A stretch of DNA of 64,000 nucleotides from Monodelphis domestica (GCF_027887165.1 NC_077228.1:210715135-210779134), one strand, 5' to 3'. Positions 1 to 11,324 are shown, counted from the first letter of the stretch. Notes: generated by a model from the letters alone, not told the origin. Made by a program: numbers and translations.

Positions 1-228
1 TCCCTCTCCCCTCCCCAAGCAATTCCACTGGGTTATACATATATTATCACTCAAAACATATTTCCATATTACTCATTTTTGTAAGTGAATAATCTAATAG
101 AACCCAAACCCTCAAACATATACCCAAATAAACAAGTGATAAATCACATGCTTCCATCTACATTTCTACTCCCACAGTTCTTTCTCTAGAAGCGGATAGC
201 ATTCTTTTTCATAAGTTCCAGTAGGGAC
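1..228 (-). mobile_element. Old L1 3' end, fragment
   Basis: Read on the minus strand this is the 3' untranslated end of an old marsupial L1. The landmarks 'ccactgggttatacat', 'ttccatatta' and 'cacagttctttctctag' recur in the same order in the other L1 ends of this window. It is cut by the window edge. No coding part is left. Confidence 0.7.
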
Positions 229-404
229 TTTGTGAACCACCTCCTGCGACAGGTCACTAGACACACAACTGATCAGATGCTTTCAGTGGTCTAACTGAGC
301 CAGCTAGCTCCAAGAACCTAAACTAAGGTTGAAGTTTTGATGTGGGAATATTAGGAATTTCAGGTCTTAGAAAGATGAAGATGTCCTTCCAGATTTCTCC
401 TTGT
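229..404. other. No recognised feature
   Basis: Short stretch between two repeats with no repeat family, RNA gene or coding signal that I recognise. Confidence 0.5.
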
Positions 405-508
405 CATTGCTGAATTGTTTTCAGTGGTGTTCAACACTCTGTGACTCTATTTGGGGTTTTCTTGGCAATAGTATTGGAGAGATTCATCATTACCTTCTCC
501 AGGTCATT
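405..508 (-). mobile_element. MAR1-type SINE, tail fragment
   Basis: The order gtgactctatttggggttttcttggc, then attggagagattcatcat, then ccttctccag matches the tail half of the MAR1-type SINE seen more completely at 9660-9906 and 27450-27675. The tRNA-like half is missing. Confidence 0.6.
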
Positions 509-2210
509 TTAAAAAATATTTTAAACATTATTTTATTTGGTCAATTTCTAACAGTATTCCTTGGATACAAAAAACATTTTCTTTACCTCCCTCCCCTCCC
601 GCCACCCTTCACAGAGCCAACGCGTAATTCCACTGGGATTCCACATTGCATGTGTCCTTGATCTGAACCCATTTCCATGTTTTTAGTATTTGTACTAGGA
701 TGTTCATTTAAGAATCTATATCCCCAATCATATCCCCTCGACCCCTGTAGTCAAGCAGTTGTTTTTCTTTGGTGTTTTTACTCCCACAGGTTTTCCTCTG
801 CATGTGTATATTGTTTTGTTTTGTTTTTTTCCCTCATAGATCCCTCCAGTTTGTTCAGGGACATTGCATTGCCATTAATGGAGAAGTCCATTACATTCAA
901 TTGTACCAGAGTGTATCAGTCTCTGTACAATGTTCTCCTGGTTCTGCTCCTTTCACTCTGCATCACTTCTTGGAGGTTGTTCCAGTTCCCATGGAATTCT
1001 TCCACTTTATTATTCCTTTGAGCACAATAGTATTCCATCACCAACATATACCACAATTTCTTCAGCCATTCTCCGATTGAAAGACATCCTCTCATTTTCC
1101 AATTTTTGGCCACCACAAAGAGTGCGGCTATGAATATTCTTGTACAAATCTTTTTCCTTATCATATCTGGGGTACAAGCCCAGCAGTGCTATGGCTGGAT
1201 CAAAGGGCAGACAGTCTTTTAGTGCCCTTTGGGCATAGTTCCAAATTGCCCTCCAGAATGGTTGGATCAATTTACAACTCCACCAGCAATGAATTAATGT
1301 CCCTACTTTGCCACATCCCCTCCAGCATTCATTACTTCCCTTTGCTATCATGTTAGCCAATCTGCTAGGTGTAAGGTGACACCTCAGAGTTCTTTTGATT
1401 TGCATCTATCTTATTATAAGAGATTTAGAACACTTTTTCATGTGCTTATTAATAGTTTTGATTTCTTTTTCTGAAAACTGCCTATTCATGTCCCTTGACC
1501 ATTTATCAATTGGAGAATGGCTTAATTTTTTGTACAATTGATTTAGCTCCTTGTAAATTTGTGTAATTAGACCTTTGTCAGAGGTTTTTGTTATGAAGAT
1601 TGCTTCCCAGTTTGTTATTTCCCTTCTGGTTTTGGTTACATTGGTTTTGTTTGTACAAAAACGTTTTAATTTGATGTTGTCAAAATTATTTATTTTACAT
1701 TTTGTGACTCTTTCTAAGTCTTGCTTGGTTTTAAAATCTTTCCCTTCCCAAAGGTCTGACATATATACTAATCTGTGTTCACATAATTTACTTATAGTTT
1801 CGTTCTTTATGTTCAAGTCATTCACCTATTCTAAGTTTATCTTGGTGTAGGGTGTGAGGTGTTGATCTATTCCTAATCTCTCCCACACTGTCTTCCAATT
1901 TTCCCAGCAGTTTTTATCAAATAGTGGATTTTTGGTCCCAAAATCTGGGATCTTTGGGTTTATCATATACTGTCTTGCTGAGGTCACTTACCCCAAGTCT
2001 ATTCCACTGATCCTCCTTTCTGTCTCTTAGCCAGTACCAAATTGTTTTGATGACCACTGCTTTATAATAGAGTTTGAGATCTGAGACTGCAAGGCCACCT
2101 TCCTTGGTATTTTTTTTTTCATTATTTCCCTGCATATCCTTGATCTTTTGTTCTTCCAAATGAACTTTGTTATGGTTTTTTCTAATTCAGTAAAGAACTT
2201 TTTTGGAAGT

Positions 2211-2953
2211 TGTAAAGGTTAAAATTATAGTTGAGATTGACTGTAATTATTATTTTGGTCGCCAAGGATTTTATTTATAAAATCCTAATGAAACGCCCAA
2301 GTCAGCTGGAAATTGTATGAGTGATAGTGGAAGAGATTAGGGAGAAGGAAGAAGGAAAGGAGTAGGTTTTCTCTACCATTCCCCCCCACCACTAGTTCAG
2401 AGCAGGGAGATTAGGAGATAAGGTTTTGGAGTATGAAGGAGGAAGGAGTCAGCTTGAACTCCAAAAAGGAAAGGGCTAAGCCAAGATGCCCAAACCAGAA
2501 ATCAGCTCGAGGGCAAACTCACCACCAACCCCAGACAAAATAACTGCCACCACTCCAAGATTGTCGGAACGCCTAGCAAGCTGCCAGCCAGAGTCGCCTC
2601 TCCAGGGAAAGAAGAAGAGAGAGAGGAAGTGACGTGCCTTATTTAGATGGTTTTACGTCATTTACCTGCATCTCATCTGTACCAATGATAGCTTAGCTTG
2701 ACTTAGGACAGCCCAGGGGTGTGTGTCCGCTTTTTCTGCACAGTCTGTTGAAGGCCATTTCATCAGATAATTAAATCTTGAGTTTGGTGCAGACCTTCCT
2801 AATCTTGTTAAACTAAGGAGGGTGGAGAAATACAGGGTTCCCAAGACCTGATTCTGTTAGTCCAAGTATCTCTATTGTTATTGGTTAGGAAATAGCTAAA
2901 TCAGATCTTCTAAAGTACGGTCTGATTAGGGTGGAATAGTTTTAAAATTCACA
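2211..2953 (-). mobile_element. Solo LTR, family 1, TSD AAGT
   Basis: 743-bp insertion inside the L1 ORF2 region. Its ends are TGTAAAGG and ATTCACA on the plus strand (TG..CA on both strands). It is flanked by AAGT at 2207-2210 and 2954-2957, and L1 sequence resumes directly. An internal motif near 2300 (cccaagtcagctgg) is shared with the LTRs at 5046, 19880, 56398 and 60915. Orientation is taken from alignment to the 5046 copy. A 4-bp duplication suits class I (ERV1-like) elements. No viral coding sequence is present. Confidence 0.85.
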
Positions 2954-5045
2954 AAGTTCAATGGTTATGGCACTAAATAAGTAAATTAATTTGGGTAGGA
3001 TGGTCATTTTTATTATATTAGCTCATCCTATCCATGAGCAGTTAATGTTTTTCTAATTGCTCAGATATAGTTTTAGTTGTGTGGAAAGTGTTTTGTAGCT
3101 ATGTTCATATAGTTCCTGTATTTGTCTCGGGAGATAGATTCCTAAGTATTTTATATTGTCTAAGGTGATTTTGAATGGAATTCCTCTTTCTAATTCCTGC
3201 TTCAGAGATGTGTTGGAGATATATAGAAATGCTGATGACTTGTGTGGGTTTATTTTGTATCCTGCAACTCTGGTAAAGTTGTTGATTATTTCAAGTAACT
3301 TTTTGGTTGATTCTCTAGGATTCTTAAGTAAACCATCATATCATCCGCAAAGAGTGATAGCTTGGTCTCCTCATTGCCAATTTTAATACCTTCAATTTCT
3401 TTTTCTTCTCTAATTGCTACTGCTAGTGTTTCTAGTACAAAAGTTGAATAATAGAGGTAATAATGGGCATCCTTGTTTCACTCCTGATCTTATTGGGAAT
3501 GCATCTAATTAATCTCCATTGCAAATGATGTTGGCTGATGGTTTTAGATAGATACTGTTTATTATTTTTAGGAAAGACCTACACTTTCTAGTATTTTCAA
3601 TAGGAATGGGTGTTATATTTTGTCAAAGGCTTTTTCTGCATCTATTAAATAATCATGTGATTTTTGTTGGTTTGCTTGTTGATATGGTCAGTTATGTGGA
3701 TGGTTTTCCTAATATTGAACCATGTTTGCATTCATGGTATAAATCCTACCTGATCATAGTGAATAACCCTCCTGATCACTTGCTGGAGTCTTTTTGCTAG
3801 TATCCTATTTAAGATTTTTGCATCTATGTTCATTAGAGAGATTGGTCTGTAGTTTTCTTTCTCTGTTTTTGACCTGCCTGGTTTTGGAATCAGTACCATA
3901 TTTGTGTCATAAAAAGAATTTAGTAGAACTCCCTCTTTGCTTATTATGTCAAATAGTTTGATTAGTATTGGGATTAGCTGTTCTTTGAATGTTTGATAGA
4001 ATTCATTTGTGAATCCATCAGGTGCTGGGGATTTTTTCTTAGGGAGTTCTTTGATGGCCTATTCAATTTCTTTTTCTGATATGAGATTATTTAAGAATTC
4101 TATTTCTTCTTCTGTTAATCTAGGCAATTTATATTTTCATAAAAATTCATCTATATCCCCTAGATTGGCATATTTATTGCCATATAATTGGGCATAATAG
4201 TTTTTAATGATTGCCTTAATTTCCTCTTCATTGGAGGTGAGTTCTCCCTTTCCATCCATAATACTGTTAATTTGGCTTTCCTCTTTCCTCTTTTTTATTA
4301 GATTGACCAATACTTTGTCTATTTTGTTTGTTTTTTCAAAAATACCAGCTTCTACTCTAATTTATTAGTTCAATAGTTCTAATCATTTTCAATTTTATTA
4401 ATTTCTTCCTTAATTTTTAGGATTTCTAATTTGGTTTTCTTCTGGGGGGGTTAATTTGTTCGCTTTCAAGTTTTTTGATTTGCATGTCCAATTCATTGAC
4501 CTCTGCCCTCCCTAATATGTTAATATATGGACTCAAGGATATAAATTTTCCTCTGAGTACTGCTTTGGTTACATCCCATAGAGTTTGAAAGGATGTCTCA
4601 TCATTGTCATTTTCTTCAATGAAATTATTGTTTCTATCATTTGTTCTCTAGTCGATTTTGGAGAATAATATTATTTAATTTCCAATTAATTTTTATTTGG
4701 CTCTCCATGTAAACTTACTGATTATTATTTTTATTGCCTTATGATCTGAGAAGGTTGCATTTATTCTTTCTGCTTTTCTGCATTTGTATGCCATGTTTTT
4801 ATGACCTAGTATATGGTCAATCTTTGTGAATGTACCATGTGCTGCTGAAAAGAAGGTGTATTCCTTTTTGTTCTTTATTTTTCCATAAATCTATTAACTC
4901 TAATTTTTCTAAGATTTCATTCACCTCTTTTACCTCTTTCTTGTTTATTTCTTGACTTGATTTATCTAAATTTGATAGTAGTATATTCAGGTCTCCCACT
5001 AGTATAGTTTTACTATCTATTTCCTCCTTCAATTCTACTGGTTTC

Positions 5046-5928
5046 TGTGAATCTTAAAACTGCTCAGACTCTACTTCAGAAGATTTGATTAAGCTATTCA
5101 CCATTTTTAACAATGGAGGTACTTGGTCAGGAATGTATTAAGAACTTTTAAAATTACTCCACCCTACTCAGACAGTGCCTTAGGGGAAGATAAAGTTGCA
5201 AACTCCTGATTGAACAATGAAAAGTCCCTAACTCATACTTATAGTGAAGCTAAAACCTTAAGGTAGGTCTATTTTTAGATCTAATACAAAAAGGTGCTCA
5301 GTACCTATAAAGATTAAATTAGTACCTAAAAGGTCAAGCAATTTACAAAAGGCAAGCTTAACAAAAGAGGTGTGAAGTACTCAGTAGATTTTATCTAACC
5401 AGAGAAGGTGAGAACAAGAAGATGTGAACTAAGATTGGGCAGTCCTGGGAAAAAGCGTCTACTGTGATTGGTAGATGTGAAAATTTAGGGAAGGTGACAC
5501 AAGAGAAAATTTCTTTAAAAGGAAGAAGAGTTTGAAATTGAGGTAGTTGGAGTTAGGAGTTTTTGGATTGGAAGTTAGTTGGAGTTGGAGTTCGGAGGTT
5601 TGGAGTTTGCTTGAAGACGATCTTGTGGTGAGTGATAAAGACTGACTTGCTCTCCCTTAGGCTCAGGTCTAGGCCATTTGGCCTAGGCCCTTTCTACTAT
5701 TTTCTCTTTCTCTCTCTCTCTCCTTCCCTTAATTCCTTCATTTATATTAATTAAAATCTCCATAAAACCCAGCTGACTTGGGTATTTTCATATTTGGGAA
5801 TTTTCACATGGCAAACACTTAATTTTAGATTTTAAATCAAGACACTAAAAATTATCTTTACAGTTTGGCTGAAACCTTTACAGTTTTGGCAATTCACAGT
5901 CTTGGCAAACCACATTTTCACGGTTATA
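5046..5928 (+). mobile_element. Solo LTR, family 1, TSD TTTC
   Basis: 883-bp LTR starting TGTGAATCTTAAAA and ending in CGGTTATA, where the last CA appears mutated to TA. TTTC occurs at 5042-5045 and 5929-5932. It carries a TATA-like tttaaaagg near 5514 and attaaaatctccataaaa near 5750, which may be the polyadenylation region. The insertion cuts the L1 endonuclease frame: the left-over frame ends exactly at the LTR boundary, and the missing downstream endonuclease part lies on the other side at 4817-5032. Confidence 0.85.
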
Positions 5929-6309
5929 TTTCTCCATTAGAAATTTGGATGCTATACCATTTGGTGCATACATGTTGATTAGTGATATTTTCTCATTACC
6001 TATACTCCCTTTTATCAGGATGCATTTACCTTCCCTATCCCTTTTAATCGGGTCTATTTTTACTTTGGCTTTGTCAGATATCATGATTGCAACTCCTGCC
6101 TTCTTTCTATCAGTTGAGGCCCAATAGGTCTTACTCCAACCTCTAATTCTGACCTTATGAGTATCTACCCGCCTCGTGTGTGTTTCGTGTAGACAACATA
6201 TGGTAGGATTCTGGATTCTAATCCACTCTCCTATTTGTCTACTTTTAATGGGTGAGATCATCCCATTCACATTCAAAGTTATGATTGTCACTTTTGAATT
6301 CCCTATCAT
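5929..6309 (-). pseudogene. L1 ORF2 endonuclease domain, N-terminal fragment
   Basis: 127 open codons from Met (6309) to the LTR junction (5929). The translation shows the start of an APE-type L1 endonuclease: TLNVNG at residues 11-16, LHETH at 40-44 (the metal-binding Glu is residue 42) and MYAPN at 113-117. The family catalytic Asp-Asn block (VGDLNI) is on the far side of the LTR near 4980-5000. The domain nicks target DNA for target-primed reverse transcription in active L1. Here it is separated from the reverse transcriptase and cannot function. It is the best-preserved coding stretch of this element. Confidence 0.85.
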
Positions 6310-7207
6310 TTTGATATCTTCTTCTAGTTCTGTCCTTTCTTCTTTTGCTATATCCTTTTAACCTGGTGGTTTACTTTTAGTCAATCCCCCTATTCCCCTC
6401 CCTTAATATGCTTCCCTTTCTTACCCCTCCCTTTTTGTTCCCTTCTTGTTTTTTTAGGGTCTGTTAAGTTCCCTCCCCCCTCTTCTTCTCTCCTTTTTTT
6501 TGTACTCCCTTCCCCCTCCCCCCCTTAGTTTCCCCTTCTTCCTTACCCTGTAGGATAAGATAGACTTCAAGACTTCAATGGATCTATATGTTCTTCCCTC
6601 TCAGAATTGATTTCACTGAGAGTAATGTTTGAGTATTACCTATTAGCATTCTCTTCCTCTCTCTCTTATAAGAGTATTCTTCCCCTCCCCTTCCCATGTG
6701 TATCTTTGTGTGACAAAGATTATTCTATTTATTTTATTTTTTCAAGTATCTCTTGGTACCATCATCGATTCCTCCCCACCCTTTTTCTTTTTTCTTTTTT
6801 TTGCATATCATTTTATAGCCTTTAATGCCCCAATCTTTTCCTATGAATGATTTTTCTATTTACTATAATAATTAAGACTTTTTTGAGATTTACAAATAAC
6901 ATTTTCCCCATATATTAGTATATATAATTTGATCTAATTGTAGCCCTTAAAGAAGAGACTTTGAATAAGAAAAGCATTTTTCTCCTTTTCCCTCTCTTTC
7001 ATATTTACCTTTTCATGTTTCTCTTGATCTTTGTGTTTGGATATCAAACTTTCCACTTAGTTCTGGTTTTTTCTTTACGAATACTTGGAAATCTTCTATT
7101 TTTGAATGCCCATACTTTCCCCTGGAAGTATATCATCAGTTTTGATGGATAGCTGATTCTTGATTGAAGACCCAGTTTTTGTGCCTTTCTGAATATTGTG
7201 TTCCAGG

Positions 7208-7429
7208 ATATTTTATAAGTAGATATTCCTTAGAAAGGAAAGGAAGGATTTGGAGCAGGTTTTATTGTTTACCACTAAGCAAGAAGCATCATTATTTCAT
7301 GAAGCATTTGCTTATTGTGTGTTTACATGTATTAATGATAAGTATTAATGATATGTTGTCTTACTGTGTCAAGGAAATGCTGGGGGGTGATTGTTTACCA
7401 TGTTCCCTGAGGTCTGACAGAGAACCATA
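7208..7429. other. No recognised feature
   Basis: AT-rich stretch between the L1 5' truncation point and an L2 fragment. Nothing recognised. Confidence 0.4.
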
Positions 7430-7668
7430 AAGAATAATGTCCCACTCTTTGGCCCACATCCATCTCTTCTCTCTCCTGATTTCTTGTCCTCTACCTCCAC
7501 TTGACTCAGTCACATCTGCTTAAAGTTTCCTTTGATCCTCCCACTCCCTGACTGATACTTCTTTAAAGCAGGGCTAGATATTCTGATCTTCTGCCTTCCT
7601 TCCATTATTCAAAATGCTTCTGAAATGACACGTTTTTTAGGAAGCATTTCCAAATTATTAGTATATTA

Positions 7669-7831
7669 AAAACAAAACAAAATACTTTATCTTCTATCTT
7701 TCTATGCTTACAGTACTAAGTACTGGTTCCAACAGAGAAGAATGATAAGAGCTAGGTAATTGGGGTTAAGTGACTTGCCCAAGGTGACACAGCTAGGAAG
7801 TATCTGAGGCCAAATTTGAACTCAGAACCCA
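7669..7831 (-). mobile_element. tRNA-derived SINE, partial
   Basis: Minus-strand copy. It shows the tail (ttatcttctatctt) and the body 'gtgacttgcccaaggtgacac agctaggaag', but the tRNA-like head is missing. It is inserted in L2 sequence. Confidence 0.8.
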
Positions 7832-8000
7832 TATTGTTTATATTAAGTGACATGTTAGGAAGAGGAACTTTCTGAAAGAAGTCATTCTCATTCCTTTTTT
7901 CAAAGTGCTTTCCCTCTGGGACTATTCCCAGTTGATCCTGTCCATATATTGGTTGCTTAATGCCTAGTAATGTACCTATCACATAGTAGGAAATTTCTTT

Positions 8001-8204
8001 AAAAAAAAAACAAACCATTACCTTCTGTCTTAAAATGGATACTAAGTAGAAGTTCTGAGACAGAAGGAAGACAAGGGCTAGGCAATTGGGGTTAGGTGAC
8101 TTGCCTAGGGTCACACAGCTAGGAAGTATCTGAGAACAGGTTTGAAACTAGATCCTTCTGACTCCAGACCTGGTACTCTATCCATTGTGCTACCTAGATA
8201 CCCT
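8001..8204 (-). mobile_element. tRNA-derived SINE
   Basis: Near-complete minus-strand SINE with a poly-A tail (run of A at 8001-8010 and ccattaccttctgtctt), the 'gtcacacagctaggaag' body and a tRNA-like head ending 'tgctacctagataccc'. The head is diverged, suggesting an older subfamily than the copy at 59532. Confidence 0.85.
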
Positions 8205-8392
8205 CATAGAAGGAACTTAATAAATGTTTTTTGACTGGGTGACTGGCATGACTGTTTGCATTTGCCTTCCTATTAGACCAGGAGCTCCTTGAGGGCAAGA
8301 ACTATTTTTTGTCTTTGTGTCCCTAGAGTTTAATAAAGTCCTACATATAATAGGAGCTTCATAAATGTTATTTGACTGACTGTGATATAGGT

Positions 8393-8590
8393 CAGTGGTG
8401 GCAAATTATTTAGAGGGGCAGGTGATGTCCTCAGGTGTGAGGGAAGAGTGGGAGAGGAGCAGCCCTACATCCCTCTGGATTTCTAGTAACCAACTTTTAT
8501 GAATTCTGTGCTGGGGCAACAGTGGGCGTGCCCACAGAGAGGGCTCTGAGTGCCCTCTCTGGCACAGGTGCCATAGGTTTGCCACTACAG
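8393..8590. mobile_element. hAT-like non-autonomous DNA transposon
   Basis: About 198-bp element whose ends are inverted relatives: cagtggtggcaaa on the left and tttgccactacag on the right. The inner part has the 'gtgggcgtgcccacagagagggctctgagtgccctctctggcac' style hairpin-like composition typical of small hAT/Charlie derivatives. The flanking 8-mers (atataggt and gtattggg) agree at 5 of 8 positions, as expected for an old 8-bp duplication. There is no transposase. Confidence 0.6.
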
Positions 8591-8648
8591 GTATTGGGTA
8601 ATATTGAAAATTATATAGACTTGGTGACTCATTGTTCCCAGCACTCCT

Positions 8649-9026
8649 TGTCAAGTGTCTAGTGTTGGGGGAAATTCTGTTGAGAAGGGCAACACTGAGT
8701 CTGAAGCTTGTTGTAAACTCTCTTCTTTGTCATGTACCCCTGCTTGTGATGTTTATACCCTACCTGCAAACTTTCTTTCTCTTGCTGCCTTGGGAGGAAT
8801 TGAAATGCAAGGGCCCAACCTTTTTTACTGATGTGGCCCTATCTGAATTGCCTGTCTTATAACAGAAGTTACCAGTAAAAACTGCCCCACTAAGAAGCCA
8901 CTGGTTGATCTCCACTGATCATCCTCTCAACCCTTTGCTACCTTAATTATAATAAACTCTTTTTCATTCTTTTTGTCCCAAGTTTTGCCTTGTTAACCAG
9001 CCCAAATAAAGAATTTTTTTTTAACA
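8649..9026 (+). mobile_element. LTR, family 3
   Basis: About 378-bp LTR-like unit starting TGTCAAGTG and ending TTTTTAACA. It has a polyadenylation signal aataaact near 8951, followed by a T-rich stretch and 'gtcccaagttttgcct'. The reverse complement of 15961-16317 has the same start (TGTCA..AGTGTTGGGGG), the same aataaactc and the same 'gttttgcct' block. No clear flanking duplication was found. Confidence 0.6.
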
Positions 9027-9029
9027 AAA

Positions 9030-9215
9030 GAAATTATCAGACTTGGAAACAGGATATCTGGGCTTGTTTCTTGCTTACTTGGATGAGTATCCTTAATTGA
9101 GTCATTTTGATCTCTCTGGGCCTTAATTTTCTATAAAATGGGAATTATAGTATCTCCTACCTTACCTTATTCTGATGAAAATGATACTAAGTATGAGATG
9201 TTTATATATGTGTAA
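9030..9215 (+). mobile_element. MIR SINE
   Basis: Plus-strand MIR core: 'tcattttgatctctctgggcc' followed by 'ttttctataaaatgggaattatagtatctcctacc'. This is the source-like copy for the 37-bp segment found again at 16589-16625. Confidence 0.7.
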
Positions 9216-9659
9216 GTGGCTCAGTGACTTGGCTATAGCAATAGGAATGCTAGGCAAAGGTCAGTAGCTCTGCTCTACCCCTTCCAGTGTGGCATAATGC
9301 CATTTTGAAGAGAGAGGGCACAAGTAGTCACCATGCATTTACATGATGACCCTTAATCTGCTTCTATTCCATCATTACCAGGTCCCTGTTCCCTGTAAAA
9401 ATCTAAATTTGAAAACTGACAGCTCCAATAGACTCAGTCTTCCTTTACCTTAATTCCCAACACTGTTTCCTTTACTTCTTTCTTCTACCCAATGAGAACC
9501 ATTAGTTGAGCTGCTTCCATTTGAAGCTACCCTAAACTTTGAACTATAGAACATGGGTTGCACAGCACATTCTCTACGCCCTATCTACTTCCTGTAGGCC
9601 ATGTGGGAGTTCTGGGGGAGACCAGTTTCTGGTCACGCTTGACTCATTGCTTTTGTTGT
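9216..9659. other. No recognised feature
   Basis: No repeat, RNA or gene signal recognised. It may contain diverged repeat sequence. Confidence 0.4.
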
Positions 9660-9906
9660 TTGTTGTTCAGTTGCTTTTGGTCATGTCCAAGTCTCTGTGA
9701 CCCCATTTAGGGTTTTCTTGGCTAAGATACTAAAGTGATTCGTCATCTCCCTCTCCAGTTCATTTGACAGATAAAGAAACTGATGCCAACAGGGTTAAGT
9801 AACCTGCACAGGGCTCATACAGCTAGTGAGTGTCTGAGGCTGGATTTGAACTCATGAAGATGTTTTCCTGATTCCAAGCCCAGTGCTCTATTCATGGTGC
9901 CACTTC
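9660..9906 (-). mobile_element. MAR1-type SINE
   Basis: Nearly full minus-strand copy. The tail has 'gttgttcagttgcttttgg' and 'ccccatttagggttttcttgg'. The middle has 'gtaacctgcacagggctcatacagctag'. The tRNA-like head ends 'gctctattcatggtgcc'. Confidence 0.8.
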
Positions 9907-9949
9907 ATTGCTAAGCATCTCCTACTTGAGCTTGGTAGCTCAGAAGACT

Positions 9950-10135
9950 TTGCAGTGTGGTGAAGAGCAGGTAGGTGGTATGTTGGAGAGTGTGTTGGAC
10001 CTGGAGCCAGAAACCTTGAGTTCAAACCCTGCCTCAAAAATCTAGTAACTGTGTGATCCTGGTCTCTCAGCATCATATTTTCCCAGCTAAAAAATCCCTC
10101 ACAGGTAGGGTTGTTGTGAGGATCAAATAAGACTA
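9950..10135 (+). mobile_element. MIR-like SINE
   Basis: The order is: tRNA-like head 'gttggacctggagccagaaacc', 'gagttcaaaccctgcctc', 'taactgtgtgatcctgg', then 'tagggttgttgtgaggatcaaataag'. This is the MIR/Ther arrangement. Confidence 0.7.
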
Positions 10136-10245
10136 TCTGTTTATATATCTATTTGTTTGTCTCTCTATCTATCTGCCTGTGTCTGTCTATCTATCTAGAT
10201 ACATAAAATTATATATTATATGTATATTATACTATGTAAATCTTT
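10136..10245. repeat. Tetranucleotide/AT-rich low-complexity tract
   Basis: Imperfect TATC/TGTC repeats followed by an AT-rich run directly after the MIR-like SINE. Probably an expanded SINE tail. Confidence 0.7.
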
Positions 10246-10300
10246 TTTCTGGTTTATGCATGTATAATCAAGGAAAAATATTTCAATATTGTTCATTTTG

Positions 10301-10450
10301 GGGGGGAAGCTTGGTGGCTCAGTAGATTGAGAGCTGGGTCTAGAGATGGGAAGTCCTGGGTTCAAATCTAGCCTCATACACTTCCCAGCTGTGTGACCCT
10401 GGGCAAGTCACTTAACATCCATTGATTCTAAGATAGAAGTCAAGGGTTTT
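10301..10450 (+). mobile_element. tRNA-derived SINE with internal deletion
   Basis: Head 'ggaagcttggtggctcag' and body 'ctgtgtgaccctgggcaagtcacttaac' join directly to the tail 'gattctaagatagaag', so about 50 bp are missing relative to full copies. A short repeat ATATTGTTC occurs on both sides and may be the target duplication. Confidence 0.85.
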
Positions 10451-11057
10451 ATATTGTATATTGTTCGCATGTATATTTATCAGTTTTATCTGGGTGCTTT
10501 GTAGTCTGATCAGTTCTAGCCTTTTCCAGACCCCACATAGCTGTATCTCAAGCATTTCGTGAAATCTGATCAGAGGAAGCTATGGTTATTGGTTCAAGCT
10601 CAACCACCTGAGTTTGCAAAGTCCTGCAGCTTTGTTTTTCTTGCAATGGGGACCTGTCTCTCCTCAGGCCCATACTTATTCCCATAAGTCCCTTAGACTT
10701 CCTAGTGAGGACAAAATGTTGAGGTGGGTTGGTGTGAAGAGAATGATTCTGGGAAATCTCTGTCTGAACCCAAAGGCTTTCAGTTTCTTGCATCCAGATC
10801 TTGTTTCACTTCTTACAGGGATTCTAATTGAACTTGTGCTCAAACTATACTTTTTTTGGCTTTGCTTGTAGATGAATATTTTGGAATCATTCTCTTCTGG
10901 ATTTGTGTCTTGAGTATCACTGTCTCCATAACAATCCTTTGTGGTGGAGTTCTTTTTTTGTTTGTTTGTTTGCTCATTCTACCAACCCATTTCCAGACTT
11001 TTATATTAGTACTAGGCTTTAGACTGCTGATGGACTGAGATATTATTAATCAGTTGA
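10451..11057. other. No recognised feature
   Basis: Apparently single-copy or strongly diverged DNA. Short open frames occur on both strands (for example 10614-10871 plus), without domains or codon bias that would support a gene. Confidence 0.4.
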
Positions 11058-11072
11058 AATCTGCTGGTTTAG

Positions 11073-11308
11073 GGGGCAGCTAGGTAGCTCAGTGGATTGA
11101 GAGCCAGGCCTATAGATAGAATGTCCTGGATTCAAATCAGACTTCAGATACTTCCTAGCTGTGTGACCCTGGGCAAGTCATTTAACCCCATTGCCTAGCC
11201 CTTACTTCTTTTCTGCCTTGGAACTAACACTCACTATTGATTCTAATATAGAAGGCAAGGGAAAAAAAGAAAGAAAGAGAAAGAGAAGGGAGGGCAGAAA
11301 GAAAGAAA
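11073..11308 (+). mobile_element. tRNA-derived SINE with purine-rich tail
   Basis: Full SINE from gggggcagctaggtagctcag to 'gaaggcaagg', followed by a 45-bp GAAA/GAGA tail. Near-identical 15-mers flank the whole unit: AATCTGCTGGTTTAG at 11058-11072 and AATCTCCTGGTTCAG near 11310-11324. The purine tract therefore lies inside the insertion. Confidence 0.88.
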
Positions 11309-11324
11309 AATCTCCTGGTTCAGA

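Larger units (their letters stand above)
512..7207 (-). mobile_element. L1 LINE, 5'-truncated, split by two solo LTRs
   Basis: Minus-strand autonomous non-LTR retrotransposon. From left to right it shows the 3' UTR, the ORF2 C-terminal and reverse transcriptase region, the endonuclease region, the pyrimidine-rich inter-ORF segment (about 6360-6550), and part of the ORF1 C-terminal domain, where it stops at about 7207. The 5' end is therefore truncated. Two LTRs interrupt it at 2211-2953 and 5046-5928. Removing them with one copy of each 4-bp duplication makes the L1 sequence continuous. Many stops and frameshifts break both ORFs, so the element is dead. The parallel copy at 18845-26094 was used as internal reference. 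Confidence 0.92.
7430..8385 (+). mobile_element. L2 LINE 3' end with SINE insertions
   Basis: Plus-strand remnant of an old L2 element. 'cttctgaaatgacacgttttttaggaagc' at about 7620 corresponds to the end of the L2 ORF. The tail at 8270-8375 has the L2 hallmark order: gctccttgagggcaag, tttgtctttgtgtccctag, then cataaatgttatttgactga. Two SINEs sit inside it. Confidence 0.7.
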
